The notes below the pieces were generated by a model. That model was given only the letters and a program-made list of their open reading frames with translations. It searched no databases and had not been told where the DNA came from. 64,000 nucleotides of DNA from Kumtagia sp963829135 (lineage in GTDB: Bacteria > Pseudomonadota > Alphaproteobacteria > Rhizobiales > Rhizobiaceae), in assembly GCA_963829135.1 (NCBI GenBank), contig CAWHHO010000004.1:1-64000 (forward strand). Direction: 5' to 3'. A program made the translations under genes and the position numbers. Of the stretch, positions 36,732 through 45,982 are shown one piece after another. The stretch's first letter is position 1. Every line of letters starts with the position of its first letter.

Positions 36732-38459
36732 CTATGCTTGATTGTCTGCGGGCGCCTGGTGCAATTCGGCCCTCGCATCCTCGATGGTCGCCGCGTAGTG
36801 GACATGCGGCTCTCTTACGCCGTGTGTCAGCAGCATGCGGCGCACGGCGGGTGAGGCACCCGTGATGAAGAAGCGGATGCCGCGCCGTTCGGCCTTGCGC
36901 ACCGATTGCTCGATGATGTTGGCGGCAGTGGAGTCCAGGAACGGCACCGCGGAGAAATCGAGAATGAAGCCGCTGTGGCGGTCGGCGATCCGGTCCAGGG
37001 TCGCACCAATACTTGCGGCTGCGCCGAAGAAGAACGCGCCCGATAGCCGGTAGGTAACAAGCTCCGGATCACTTCCGGTTTCGGCATGGTAAGGGCGTCG
37101 CTCGCCATTTTCGCTGTCGGCGACATCCTGGACAGCAAGCGGCGGCAGCGCTTCCAGAGCGACAGTTTTCGACATGCGGTCGATGAACAGCAGCGCCCCA
37201 AGCGCGAAGCCGACGACAATACCTTCGGTCAGGTCGCGAAACACGACCACCGCGAAGGTCACCAGCAGCACGACAGCGTCGCCCCGGGAGGATCGCAGCA
37301 GCGCTACGAATGCGTCACGCTCAACCATATTGAAAGCCACCACCGCGAGCACGCCAGCCAGGGCTGCGAGCGGTATGTGGGCGGCCAGCGGCGCGGCAAG
37401 CAGCATGAACAACAGCAGGAACACCGAGTGCAGCATGCCCGACACTGGGCTCTCCGCGCCAGAGCGAACATTGGTTGCCGTCCGCGCGATCGTGCCTGTC
37501 ACGCAAATGCCGCCAAACAACGCCGATCCTATGTTGGCAAAGCCCTGAGCCACCAATTCGCAATTGGAGCGATGGCGGCGACCGGTCATGCCGTCGGCCA
37601 CCACGGCAGACAACAGCGATTCAATTGCACCCAGAAGCGTGAAGGATATTGCAGACGGCAGCACCGCGATCATCTCGTCCAGCGAGAACGTCGGCAGCGC
37701 CGGCGCGGGCAGCATTCGCGGAATGCCGCCGAATTTGCTGCCGATTGTTTCCACCGGCAGCCCCAGGACGGCTGCGATGAGCGATGCGAGGAGAACTGCA
37801 ATCAACATACCGGGCCATGCCGGGCGCATCCTTTTGAGCCCAACGATTGTCGTGATGGTCAGCAGTGAGATCAGGACGGTGGCGGCGTTCAACGTTGGGG
37901 CAGCGTGCGCCAACGCCATCAGCTTCGGGATGATCTCACCCGGCTCCCGACCCTGCAATGTGAGCCCGAACAGTTCGCCCAGCTGGCTGGCGAAGATGAT
38001 GACAGCAATTCCCGCAGTGAAGCCGACGGTAACCGGGTAAGGTATGAACTTGATGAACGTTCCTAGCCGCGCAAATCCGATCGCCGCCAGCATCACCCCG
38101 GACATCAGGGTTGCGAGGATCAGTCCGTCGACACCGTGTACCTCCACCGTTGATGCCACCAGCACGATGAAAGCGCCGGCGGGTCCGCCAATCTGGAACC
38201 GGCTGCCGCCAAGCAGCGACACGATGAAGCCGCCGACGATCGCCGTGAAGAGCCCGCGATCCGGCGAAACTCCGGAAGCGATGGCGATCGCCATCGATAG
38301 CGGCAACGCTACGATCGCCACTGTCAAACCGGCGACCAGATCGCCTCGAAAGCGCGCGCGGCCGTAGCCTTCGCCGAGCACTGTGACCAGTTTGGGGGTG
38401 AACATCTCCCGAAAGCCGGGTCTCTGCTCCTGCTTGGCGTGAAGGGAGATGTGCACCAT
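36732..38459 (-). CDS. SulP-family inorganic anion transporter with STAS domain
   Basis: 575 residues from the ATG at 38457-38459 (AAAGAGCTAAA upstream); the open frame reaches 38564, but that start would overlap the neighbouring gene. The N-terminal ~430 residues contain about 10-12 membrane segments and the SulP blocks DLVAGLTVAIVALPLSMAIA and GPAGAFIVLVASTVEVHG. The C-terminal ~110 residues form a cytoplasmic STAS domain (YRLSGAFFFGAAASIGATLD, SGFILDFSAVPFLDSTAANI). The substrate could be sulfate, bicarbonate or another anion. It starts 56 bp after the small XRE regulator. Confidence 0.93.
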   Translation of the reverse strand: MVHISLHAKQEQRPGFREMFTPKLVTVLGEGYGRARFRGDLVAGLTVAIVALPLSMAIAIASGVSPDRGLFTAIVGGFIVSLLGGSRFQIGGPAGAFIVLVASTVEVHGVDGLILATLMSGVMLAAIGFARLGTFIKFIPYPVTVGFTAGIAVIIFASQLGELFGLTLQGREPGEIIPKLMALAHAAPTLNAATVLISLLTITTIVGLKRMRPAWPGMLIAVLLASLIAAVLGLPVETIGSKFGGIPRMLPAPALPTFSLDEMIAVLPSAISFTLLGAIESLLSAVVADGMTGRRHRSNCELVAQGFANIGSALFGGICVTGTIARTATNVRSGAESPVSGMLHSVFLLLFMLLAAPLAAHIPLAALAGVLAVVAFNMVERDAFVALLRSSRGDAVVLLVTFAVVVFRDLTEGIVVGFALGALLFIDRMSKTVALEALPPLAVQDVADSENGERRPYHAETGSDPELVTYRLSGAFFFGAAASIGATLDRIADRHSGFILDFSAVPFLDSTAANIIEQSVRKAERRGIRFFITGASPAVRRMLLTHGVREPHVHYAATIEDARAELHQAPADNQA

Positions 38460-38514
38460 TTTAGCTCTTTCAAGAATCCTGAACGCAGATGTCTGCACGC
38501 CCTCGGTTGAAGCG

Positions 38515-38778
38515 TCAGCCCGTCCCCGGTCGGGTGCGAAGCCGCACTCCACGGCCGCCGTCATCGCTGCGCTGGTTGTCGCCGATCAGCTCGACACCGG
38601 CGGCTGACAGCGCCCCCACCACCTTGGTGAGTGTATCGACGACCCCACGCACGTTCCCCTCGCTCGCCTCCATCCTCTGGATAGTGGCAAGCGACACGCC
38701 GGAAAGTTCCGCCAGCCCTGCCTGGTCCATTCCAACGAGCGCACGTGCCGCCCGCATTTGCGCAGCCGTAATCATCAA
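38515..38778 (-). CDS. Small XRE-type HTH regulator
   Basis: 87 residues, the ATG at 38776-38778 being followed at once by a second ATG. The HTH reads MRAARALVGMDQAGLAELSG followed by VSLATIQRMEASEGN. After it lies LTKVVGALSAAGVELIGDNQ and a basic tail. It precedes the SulP gene on the same strand and is likely its local regulator. It is divergent from the RsmB-type gene. Confidence 0.88.
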   Translation of the reverse strand: MMITAAQMRAARALVGMDQAGLAELSGVSLATIQRMEASEGNVRGVVDTLTKVVGALSAAGVELIGDNQRSDDGGRGVRLRTRPGTG

Positions 38779-38970
38779 CGTCTCCTGGGTCCAGCTTAGT
38801 GTGGCATTATAGCGTTAATTTACATCTAAACTCAAGCTAAATACATCATTATTACCGTTCAGGACGTGAGCTTGCCGATATCGGGAGCGTTGCCGGCGAT
38901 CAAACCCGTTGCCCAATTGCCACCCGCCATGTAGCTAGGCGGCGAACGGGTAACCGAAGCGGGAAACATT

Positions 38971-40257
38971 ATGCGACTGGGCGGTCGGCTGGCTGCAGCC
39001 ATCGAGGTGCTGGACGATATCGAAAGGCGGCATCGGCCGACCGCGGACGCACTCAAGGACTGGGGGCTTTCACATCGTTTTGCCGGGGCGGGTGACCGCG
39101 CTGCGATCGGCAACATCGTCTATGACGCGCTTCGCCGCAAACGGTCCGCTGCCTGGTTGCTCGATGCGGATACCTCGCGAGCGCTGGCCTTGGGAGCGCT
39201 GTTCCTGGAATGGAACCAGACGCCGGAATCCGTCAACCGCGCGCTCGATGGCGACCGCTTTGCGCCCGCGCCCCTCGATGAAGCAGAGGTTCGGGCAATC
39301 GCGTCCAGACAACTTGCCGCCGCTCCCCCAATTGTCCGTGCCGATGCCCCGGATTGGTGCGGGCCTCTGCTGGAACGCACATTTGGTGAGAGCTGGCCGG
39401 ATGAGGCTCGCTCGCTCGCTGGCCGGCCACCACTGGACCTTAGGGTCAACACGCTGATATCGCGGCGCGACAAAGTGCTGGCTGAGCTCGATTCAACTGG
39501 CGCGGCTGCAATGTCCCTGGCCCATTTTGGCCTGCGGATTCCTCCGATTGAAGCGGACGGGCGCCACCCGAACGTTCAGGCAGAACCAGCTTTCCAGAAA
39601 GGCTGGTTCGAGATTCAGGACGAGGGTTCGCAGGTTGCCGCAGAACTCGCCGGGGCGAAGCCCGGCATGCAGGTGCTGGATTTCTGTGCGGGCGCCGGTG
39701 GCAAGACGCTAGCGCTGGCCGCTTCGATGGAGAACAAGGGGCAGATCTACGCATATGATGCTGAGAAACAACGGCTGGCCCCGATTTTCGACCGCATCCG
39801 CCGCGCAGAAGCGCGCAACATACAGGTTCTTTCCAAGCTCCCCGAGTTGGCCAAGCTCGAAGGGCAGATGGATCTGGTGCTGATCGATGCCCCCTGCACC
39901 GGCAGCGGCACATGGCGCCGGCGCCCGGATGCAAAATGGCGCCTGACCGCGCGCCAGCTCGATGTGCGCCGCGCCGAGCAGGCGAAAATCCTCGACGATG
40001 CGAAGGTGTTCGTGAAGCCAGGCGGGCGCCTGGCTTACATCACTTGCTCCGTATTCCGGGAAGAGAATCACGATCAGATCGATCGGTTCCTGACATCAAA
40101 CCCGCAGTTCGTGCCGCTCGACCACGACGCTTTGTTTGACCAGCATTTCCCTGGAAAATCATCTGTCGCGCGCATCGACAAGGATCGCGGCATCATGCTT
40201 TCGCCGCTGAGAAGCGGCACGGATGGGTTCTTTTTCGCGGCTCTGACAAAAGCGTAG
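38971..40257 (+). CDS. RsmB/NOP-family RNA cytosine methyltransferase
   Basis: 428 residues. An N-terminal NusB-like region (about 1-140) is followed by a Rossmann methyltransferase core. The SAM site is LDFCAGAGGKTLALAASM. The two catalytic cysteines of m5C-RNA methyltransferases are in LIDAPCTGSGTWRRRPD and YITCSVFREEN. The C-terminal HFPGKSS and GTDGFFFAAL blocks fit the family. The likely product is 5-methylcytosine in rRNA, but which site is modified cannot be read from sequence. Confidence 0.92.
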   Translation: MRLGGRLAAAIEVLDDIERRHRPTADALKDWGLSHRFAGAGDRAAIGNIVYDALRRKRSAAWLLDADTSRALALGALFLEWNQTPESVNRALDGDRFAPAPLDEAEVRAIASRQLAAAPPIVRADAPDWCGPLLERTFGESWPDEARSLAGRPPLDLRVNTLISRRDKVLAELDSTGAAAMSLAHFGLRIPPIEADGRHPNVQAEPAFQKGWFEIQDEGSQVAAELAGAKPGMQVLDFCAGAGGKTLALAASMENKGQIYAYDAEKQRLAPIFDRIRRAEARNIQVLSKLPELAKLEGQMDLVLIDAPCTGSGTWRRRPDAKWRLTARQLDVRRAEQAKILDDAKVFVKPGGRLAYITCSVFREENHDQIDRFLTSNPQFVPLDHDALFDQHFPGKSSVARIDKDRGIMLSPLRSGTDGFFFAALTKA

Positions 40258-40338
40258 GGTTCGCAAGCCTGCCTTGACGCAGGCCCGGTCCGTCCCACTT
40301 AGCCACGGGCTGCGCGTTGCAGCAGTTGGGAGGCAGGA

Positions 40339-40791
40339 ATGTCAAATCGCGGTGCGCTCTTTTTATTCATTGTACTGGTGCTGGGAGGCGGCACGCTGAT
40401 CGGCCTGATCAGCATGCCTGGACCCTGGTTCGAGGCGCTGACCAAGCCGGCTTTTAATCCGCCGAACTGGATATTCGCTCCCGTCTGGAGCACGCTTTAT
40501 GTGTTGATCGCTATAGCCGGTTGGCGCGTGTGGCAACTGGAAAGCACGGGCCCGCTTATGAAGCTTTGGGTCGCGCAGCTCATTCTGAATTTTCTCTGGC
40601 CGGTCGTGTTCTTCACGGCGCACCAGATAGGTCTGGCGCTTGCCGTTATTGTCGGCCTGCTCGCGCTCATCGCCATGTTTGTGGCGCTGGCATGGAACCG
40701 CGACCGGATTGCCGCCTGGCTTTTCATGCCTTATCTCGCCTGGGTCGGTTTTGCCACGTTGCTGAACGCCGCGTTTTTTGCACTCAACTGA
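40339..40791 (+). CDS. tspO: TspO/MBR-family membrane protein
   Basis: 150 residues with five transmembrane segments, the TspO fold. Key blocks: PGPWFEALTKPAFNPPNWIF near the first loop, APVWSTLYVLIAIAGWRVWQ, LILNFLWPVVFFTAHQIGLA, and the C-terminal PYLAWVGFATLLNAAFF. TspO binds tetrapyrroles and in alphaproteobacteria influences pigment gene expression and stress responses. It stands as a single gene after the RsmB-type gene. Confidence 0.95.
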   Translation: MSNRGALFLFIVLVLGGGTLIGLISMPGPWFEALTKPAFNPPNWIFAPVWSTLYVLIAIAGWRVWQLESTGPLMKLWVAQLILNFLWPVVFFTAHQIGLALAVIVGLLALIAMFVALAWNRDRIAAWLFMPYLAWVGFATLLNAAFFALN

Positions 40792-40873
40792 ACCGTTTAT
40801 GCTGCACTGCAGCAAATTTCATTGCTTGCCGGCCTTCGCTCTGCGATAAGGAGGTATCGGAGGTCGCTAAGCG

Positions 40874-41333
40874 ATGTCGGCAAAGATTATTCCAAATCCA
40901 GACTTCGAGGAGCGCGTCCGCGCGTCTTTTTCGCGCCAGCAGGTGATGACGACACTGCAGGCGGAGCTCACCAGCGTGACGCCTGGCATCGTCGAGATCG
41001 AAATGCCGTATTCTGAGGCGCTTACCCAGCAGCACGGCTTCCTGCACGCCGGTATAATATCCGCTGCCCTGGACTCGGCATGCGGCTATGCAGCCTTTTC
41101 GCTTTTGCCGGAGAATGCGTCCGGTCCTTACCATCGAGTTCAAGGTCAATCTGCTGGCGCCCGGAAAGGGAGAGCGGTTTCTGTTTCGCGGCTCTGTGAC
41201 CAAGCCTGGCCGCACCATCGTCGTCGCGGATGGACAAGCCTATGCCTATGCCGCAGATGGCGAAGCGAGGCTGATCGCCACGATGACCGGCACGATGATG
41301 ACAGTAACCGGGCGGGAAGGCGTCGTCGGATAG
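40874..41333 (+). pseudogene. PaaI-type thioesterase with a one-base frameshift
   Basis: The N-terminal part in frame from 40874 reads a hotdog-fold thioesterase (LTQQHGFLHAGIISAALDSA, then CGYAAFSLLPENAS). After that it turns into nonsense rich in Arg and Ser. The correct continuation, VLTIEFKVNLLAPGKGERFL and beyond to TGTMMTV, lies in another frame up to 41333. Removing one G from the GG at 41123-41124 restores a continuous protein of about 152 residues. The full hotdog signature is otherwise intact, so this is either a very recent mutation or a sequence error. Confidence 0.85.
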
Positions 41334-41430
41334 CGGCTCATGCCTTGACCTTGGGTTAGGGTCTTCCCCGGTTGCTTTTTGCTTGCCGAGCCTCGACAAA
41401 GAGCGCGATCAGTCCGCTCTTGAGGATGCG

Positions 41431-42060
41431 ATGCTTCAACAATTGGCCGGCAAGAAACTGCTATTCGTAATGGCGGCGGATGCGGAGTATGGCCCGCATC
41501 TCCAGCGCCTGTTCACGCCGCTGATGACCGGCATCGGGCCGATAGAGAGTGGCATTGCCATAGGCGCCGAACTCGCCAAACTCGATAGTGCGGGTAACCG
41601 CCCCGACCTCGTTGTTTCGCTCGGCTCGGCTGGAAGCCGCGCCCTCGAACAAACGGAAATCTATCAGGCAGTTTCAGTATGCTATCGCGACATGGACTGT
41701 TCGCCGCTTGGCTTCCCGAAAGGCATCACGCCTTTCCTCGATCTTCCGGCAACGTTGCCGCTACCGTTGCGTATTCCCGGTATCAGGGAAGCAACCTTGT
41801 CCACGGGCGCACGAATCGTCTCGGGAAATGCCTATGACGATATTCCCGAAGACATGGTGGATATGGAGACTTTTGCCGTGTTGCGCGCCTGCCAGAAATT
41901 CAGTGTGCCGCTGGTCGCGCTCCGCGGCGTCTCCGACGGCAAGGCCGAATTGCGTCACGTCGGCGATTGGACGGAATATCTGCACGTTATCGACGAGAAG
42001 CTGGCTGTTGCGGTCGGCCTAATGGAAAATGCAATTGCCGACGGCCGGCTGGCTATTTGA
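41431..42060 (+). CDS. 5'-methylthioadenosine/S-adenosylhomocysteine nucleosidase-like protein
   Basis: 209 residues from the ATG at 41431, with TTGAGGATGCG upstream; an earlier start at 41383 is possible. The fold shows KLLFVMAADAEYGPHLQRLF, TGIGPIESGIAIGAELAKLD, DLVVSLGSAGSRALEQ, and the catalytic/substrate region EDMVDMETFAVLRACQKF followed by VPLVALRGVSDGKAEL, where Met-Glu and Asp are the expected base-handling residues. It hydrolyses MTA or SAH to adenine plus the thiosugar. It sits 118 bp before guaA, and may form part of a purine-salvage neighbourhood. Confidence 0.88.
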   Translation: MLQQLAGKKLLFVMAADAEYGPHLQRLFTPLMTGIGPIESGIAIGAELAKLDSAGNRPDLVVSLGSAGSRALEQTEIYQAVSVCYRDMDCSPLGFPKGITPFLDLPATLPLPLRIPGIREATLSTGARIVSGNAYDDIPEDMVDMETFAVLRACQKFSVPLVALRGVSDGKAELRHVGDWTEYLHVIDEKLAVAVGLMENAIADGRLAI

Positions 42061-42178
42061 GCGCCGCTGTTGGCATCGGGCGCTTAGATTCAACCAGTAT
42101 GACAGCCAGTTGAATCGAACCCTGCGCGGGCTGCGACAACCCATTGCGTAGACTCATTTCTTTCATTAAACGCCCGCC

Positions 42179-43738
42179 ATGAAGCACGCCCCTCAAGACA
42201 CCGTCCTCATCATCGATTTCGGCAGCCAGGTCACTCAGTTGATCGCCAGGCGCGTGCGCGAGGCTGGCGTCCACTCCGAGATCGTGCCGTTCCAGTCCGC
42301 CGAAGCGGCCTTCGAACGCATCGGCCCGAAGGCCGTCATCCTCTCAGGCAGCCCGCATTCGACGGTCGATATCGGCAGCCCCCGGGCACCGAAGCGTGTG
42401 TTCGAGGCGGGCATCCCGGTGCTTGGTATCTGCTATGGCGAGCAGACCATGTGCGCGCAGCTTGGCGGCAAGGTCGAAGCCGGGCACCATCGTGAATTCG
42501 GCCGCGCCTTCCTCGACATTCAGGACGATTGCGCGCTCTTCGATGGCATTTGGGCCAAGGGCACCCGCCACCAGGTGTGGATGAGCCACGGTGACCGTGT
42601 GATGGCGATCCCGGCCGGATTCCGCATCGTCGGTACGTCGACTAACGCCCCCTTCGCGGCGATCGCCGATGAGGCGCGGAAATTCTATGCGGTCCAGTTT
42701 CACCCGGAGGTGGTGCATACGCCGGACGGTGCAAAGCTGCTGCGCAACTTCGTGGGAGGCATTGCTGGCATCAAAAGCGACTGGACCATGTCGGCCTATC
42801 GCCAGCGTGCAGTCGATGCTATCCGCGAACAGGTCGGCAACGGCAAGGTGATCTGCGCGCTGTCGGGCGGCGTCGATTCATCCGTGGCGGCGCTTCTGAT
42901 CCACGAGGCCGTCGGCGACCAACTGACCTGCATCCTGGTCGATCACGGATTGATGCGGAAGGACGAGGCAAAAGGCGTCGTCGAGATGTTCCGTGAGCAC
43001 TACAATCTGCCACTGATCCTGGTCGATGCCGCCGACCGTTTCATCGGCGCGCTGGAGGGAGAGAGCGACCCGGAGAAAAAGCGCAAGACGATCGGCCGCC
43101 TGTTCATCGAAGTGTTCGAGGAAGAGGCGAAGAAGCTGGGAGGCGCCGACTTCCTGGCGCAGGGCACGCTCTATCCGGACGTTATCGAGAGCGTGTCTTT
43201 CACTGGCGGACCGTCGGTTACGATCAAGTCGCACCACAATGTCGGCGGTCTGCCCGACCGAATGAATATGAAGCTGGTCGAGCCGTTGCGGGAGCTCTTC
43301 AAGGACGAGGTGAGGGCGCTGGGTAAGGAACTCGGCCTGCCGGAGCACTTCATCGGCCGTCATCCGTTCCCCGGCCCTGGCCTGGCCATACGCTGCCCAG
43401 GCGGTGTGACGCGCGAGAAGCTCGACATCCTGCGCCAAGCAGACGCTATCTATCTCGACGAGATACGAAAGGCGGGGCTGTACGACGCTATCTGGCAGGC
43501 CTTCGCCGTATTGCTGCCGGTCCAAACCGTCGGCGTCATGGGCGATGGGCGTACATACGAGTTTGTCTGCGCATTGCGTGCGGTAACGTCGGTGGACGGC
43601 ATGACAGCCGACTTCTACCACTACGATATGAGCTTCCTCGGCGCTACCGCTACCCGCCTCATCAACGAAGTGCGCGGCATCAACCGTGTCGTCTATGACG
43701 TGACGTCGAAACCCCCCGGCACAATCGAGTGGGAATGA
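42179..43738 (+). CDS. guaA: GMP synthase (glutamine-hydrolysing)
   Basis: 519 residues. It aminates XMP to GMP. The amidotransferase triad is Cys in VLGICYGEQTMCAQLGG plus His and Glu in VQFHPEVVHTPDG. The ATP-pyrophosphatase P-loop is ALSGGVDSSVAALL, followed by HHNVGGLPDRMNMKLVEPLR and the dimerisation C-terminus ending PPGTIEWE. The gene is intact up to its last codon, although integration at its 3' end appears to have occurred; the 3' end is a known integration hot spot and an integrase follows at 44043. Confidence 0.97.
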   Translation: MKHAPQDTVLIIDFGSQVTQLIARRVREAGVHSEIVPFQSAEAAFERIGPKAVILSGSPHSTVDIGSPRAPKRVFEAGIPVLGICYGEQTMCAQLGGKVEAGHHREFGRAFLDIQDDCALFDGIWAKGTRHQVWMSHGDRVMAIPAGFRIVGTSTNAPFAAIADEARKFYAVQFHPEVVHTPDGAKLLRNFVGGIAGIKSDWTMSAYRQRAVDAIREQVGNGKVICALSGGVDSSVAALLIHEAVGDQLTCILVDHGLMRKDEAKGVVEMFREHYNLPLILVDAADRFIGALEGESDPEKKRKTIGRLFIEVFEEEAKKLGGADFLAQGTLYPDVIESVSFTGGPSVTIKSHHNVGGLPDRMNMKLVEPLRELFKDEVRALGKELGLPEHFIGRHPFPGPGLAIRCPGGVTREKLDILRQADAIYLDEIRKAGLYDAIWQAFAVLLPVQTVGVMGDGRTYEFVCALRAVTSVDGMTADFYHYDMSFLGATATRLINEVRGINRVVYDVTSKPPGTIEWE

Positions 43739-44042
43739 TTTCGGGTTCTTCGCGAGCTATCGCGGACTATCGGAAATCTCGTATAAGTCACTGATTTCAA
43801 AAGCAGAAATCTTCACCATCTATCGCCGACTATCGCAGGCAAAAGGACCGTTCTGACGGTCTTTTTGAGTATCCGTTTTCTTGTCCGAGCGCCAAAATCG
43901 CAATACCGTCAGGCCAATTCGGCTGATGACGGTCTTTTTTTGGAAGCTAACGCTCTGAATTCGGTAGGAAAAGAGGCGTTCTAGCAGGCCGGATTTTGCC
44001 TGACGGTCTTTTGGGCCGTCAACCGGTCGATTTCCACCAGAA
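43739..44042. other. Attachment/integrase-binding region after guaA
   Basis: Two near-identical 16-mers, CTATCGCGGACTATCG (43757-43772) and CTATCGCCGACTATCG (43820-43835), differ at one base. Three copies of TGACGGTCTTTT follow, at 43854, 43927 and 44001, spaced 73 and 74 bp. Each of the three sits in an inverted repeat with an ACCGT/CCGTCA word, and two of them resemble terminators. This density of evenly spaced repeats between guaA and an integrase is expected of arm-type binding sites. The att core itself should lie in the last codons of guaA. Confidence 0.6.
43846..43866 (+). terminator. Probable guaA terminator
   Basis: Perfect stem GACCGT/ACGGTC (43846-43851 and 43856-43861) with a four-base loop and a T run, 108 bp after the guaA stop. 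It overlaps the first of the TGACGGTCTTTT repeats, so terminator and integrase-site roles cannot be separated. Confidence 0.65.
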
Positions 44043-45311
44043 ATGGAGGTCAGATTGCTGACGGACACAGCGCTTAGGCATTTGAAATCTAAGGAAAAAG
44101 ATTACAAGGTTGCGGACCGTGACGGTATGTATGTCCTGGTCAAGAGCTCGGGGGCATTGACCTTCCGATACGACTACCGGATGAACGGCCGGCGCGAGAC
44201 AGTGACGCTCGGCCAATACGGGCCGGACGGTATAACACTCGGCCGAGCTAGAGAATTGTGTCTCGATGCGCGCCGTATGGTGGGGGCGAGAATCTCGCCG
44301 GCTCAGGAAAAGCAGCGACAAAAACGCCGCCTGAAGGAAGCGAAGAGCTTCGGCGAGTTCGGGGAACGCTGGTTCAAGGAAGCCCGGATGGCCGATAGCA
44401 CACGCGCCATGCGCCGAGCGATTTTTGACCGCGACATTGTGCCGACTTGGAGAAACCGACTCCCCAAAGAGATCGCACCAGATGACCTTCGGGCGCTCTG
44501 CAAGAAGGTGAAGGACCGAGGAGCCCCAGCGACCGCTATCCATGTCCGCGACATCGTCAAACAGATCTACGCATTCGCGATTCTGCACGGCCAGAAAGTG
44601 CCAAACCCGGCCGAGGATGTCGGTCCGGCCTCAATTGCGACGTTCGTGCCGAAAGATCGTACCCTCTCGCCGACCGAGATCCGGATCATGCTGAAGCAAC
44701 TTGAGCACGTCCCGACGCTGCCCACGATCCGCTTGGGCCTGCGGATGATCCTGCTGACAATGGTTCGAAAGAGCGAACTGCAGAATGCGGTTTGGGATGA
44801 AGTCGATTTCGAGAATGCGGTGTGGAGCATTCCTAAGGAGCGCATGAAGCGTTCCAAGGCTCACAATGTCTACCTGTCGCGTCAATCGCTCGACATCTTG
44901 ATTGCGCTCAAAACCTGCGCGGGAAACTTGCGCTATCTTCTGCCGTCGCGCTACGACGCCGACGCGCCCATGTCTCGCGCAACGTTTAACCGCATCACCA
45001 CCGCTGTGGTCGTGCGTGCCAAAGAGCAGGGTCTGCTGCTGGAGCCGTTCACCGTGCACGATCTGCGCAGAACCGGATCGACACTGCTCAACGAATTGGG
45101 TTTCAATCGGGACTGGATCGAGAAATGCCTGGCGCACGAAGAGGGCAAATCCTCTCGTGGCGTCTACAACAAGGCCGAGTATGAGCAGCAGCGGCGTCAC
45201 ATGCTCCAGGAATGGGCCGACATTGTCGACGCATGGGTGGACGGCCGAACGCATCAGCCGACACTCTATCCTCCGACCATGCAGCTCATCGCACCGGAAG
45301 CCAGGATCTAG
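44043..45311 (+). CDS. P4-type tyrosine integrase adjoining guaA
   Basis: 422 residues. The N-terminal DUF4102-like arm-binding region (LLTDTALRHLKSKEKDYKVA, then FRYDYRMNGRRETVTLGQYG) is typical of P4-type integrases. The catalytic domain (about 210-390) has Arg in MVRKSELQNAVWDEV, HDLRRTGSTLLNELG, His in CLAHEEG, and Tyr in VYNKAEYEQQRRHML. It lies 304 bp after guaA on the same strand, marking an integrated island whose far end is not visible. The integrase stop overlaps the AlpA-like ORF end by four bases on the other strand. Confidence 0.95.
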   Translation: MEVRLLTDTALRHLKSKEKDYKVADRDGMYVLVKSSGALTFRYDYRMNGRRETVTLGQYGPDGITLGRARELCLDARRMVGARISPAQEKQRQKRRLKEAKSFGEFGERWFKEARMADSTRAMRRAIFDRDIVPTWRNRLPKEIAPDDLRALCKKVKDRGAPATAIHVRDIVKQIYAFAILHGQKVPNPAEDVGPASIATFVPKDRTLSPTEIRIMLKQLEHVPTLPTIRLGLRMILLTMVRKSELQNAVWDEVDFENAVWSIPKERMKRSKAHNVYLSRQSLDILIALKTCAGNLRYLLPSRYDADAPMSRATFNRITTAVVVRAKEQGLLLEPFTVHDLRRTGSTLLNELGFNRDWIEKCLAHEEGKSSRGVYNKAEYEQQRRHMLQEWADIVDAWVDGRTHQPTLYPPTMQLIAPEARI

Positions 45312-45676
45312 CGAGCGAAAGTACCCGCTAGGATCGGAGCCGGCGTTACGGCGAAAGCATAGCCAGAAACGGCGCTGACGTTGCCAATGTCCCCGACGAT
45401 CGCTCGCCAGCGCCTACCGGTCCCGACGTGACCGCTAATGTCTAACGGTCTCGTTTTCCGCTTGCGCACGTCGGGCGACGGAGCACGTTTGATTATCGCC
45501 GCATCCGAGGCTCGGCGTCGTTCCTCGATCCAGGCTTCAACCTCCGCCAAATCCCAGACCACGCAGCGCGAAGTCAGATGGAATCGTCGAGGAAACTCGC
45601 CCCGCTGCTCCATCTCGTAGATCGTGGTGTCAGCCAGAGGAACAATTTTGCGAAGTTCCGGCCGCCGGATTGTTTG
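45308..45676 (-). CDS. AlpA-like excisionase/regulator with unclear start
   Basis: The conserved part reads IRRPELRKIVPLADTTIYEM, then EQRGEFPRRFHLTSRCVVWD and LAEVEAWIEERR, a clear AlpA-type winged HTH. The only in-frame ATG (45613) falls in the middle of the HTH, so the true start must be upstream. No ATG, GTG or TTG precedes it before an in-frame stop near 45765. The gene therefore uses a rare start, is partly decayed, or has a sequence error. Such proteins control excision or integrase expression of islands. It is convergent with the integrase. Confidence 0.55.
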   Translation of the reverse strand, partial: QTIRRPELRKIVPLADTTIYEMEQRGEFPRRFHLTSRCVVWDLAEVEAWIEERRRASDAAIIKRAPSPDVRKRKTRPLDISGHVGTGRRWRAIVGDIGNVSAVSGYAFAVTPAPILAGTFAR

Positions 45677-45982
45677 CTTTGGCGAGTTACGCTGGGGCGA
45701 TGAAGTGCCAGAGGGAGCAGTATCGGCGGATGATACATTCGATGAAGCAAAAAAAACTAATGAAATTTAGACTTTCTTGGTCTACAAATTAGATAAAGTG
45801 TTTGTCTCGCCCGGGGCAGGGCGTATGCGAAGCGTCCTTACCGCGAGGCTTCGCCTGACAGGCGGGGGGCGGCCTACGCCCGTCTAATCAAGAAAAGGCG
45901 TTGTATTGGACGGCGAAGCAACAGGTCCTGGCTTGAACGTGACAGGCTTGACAGGTCGATTTTGAGGTTCTCGGGTGTACGG

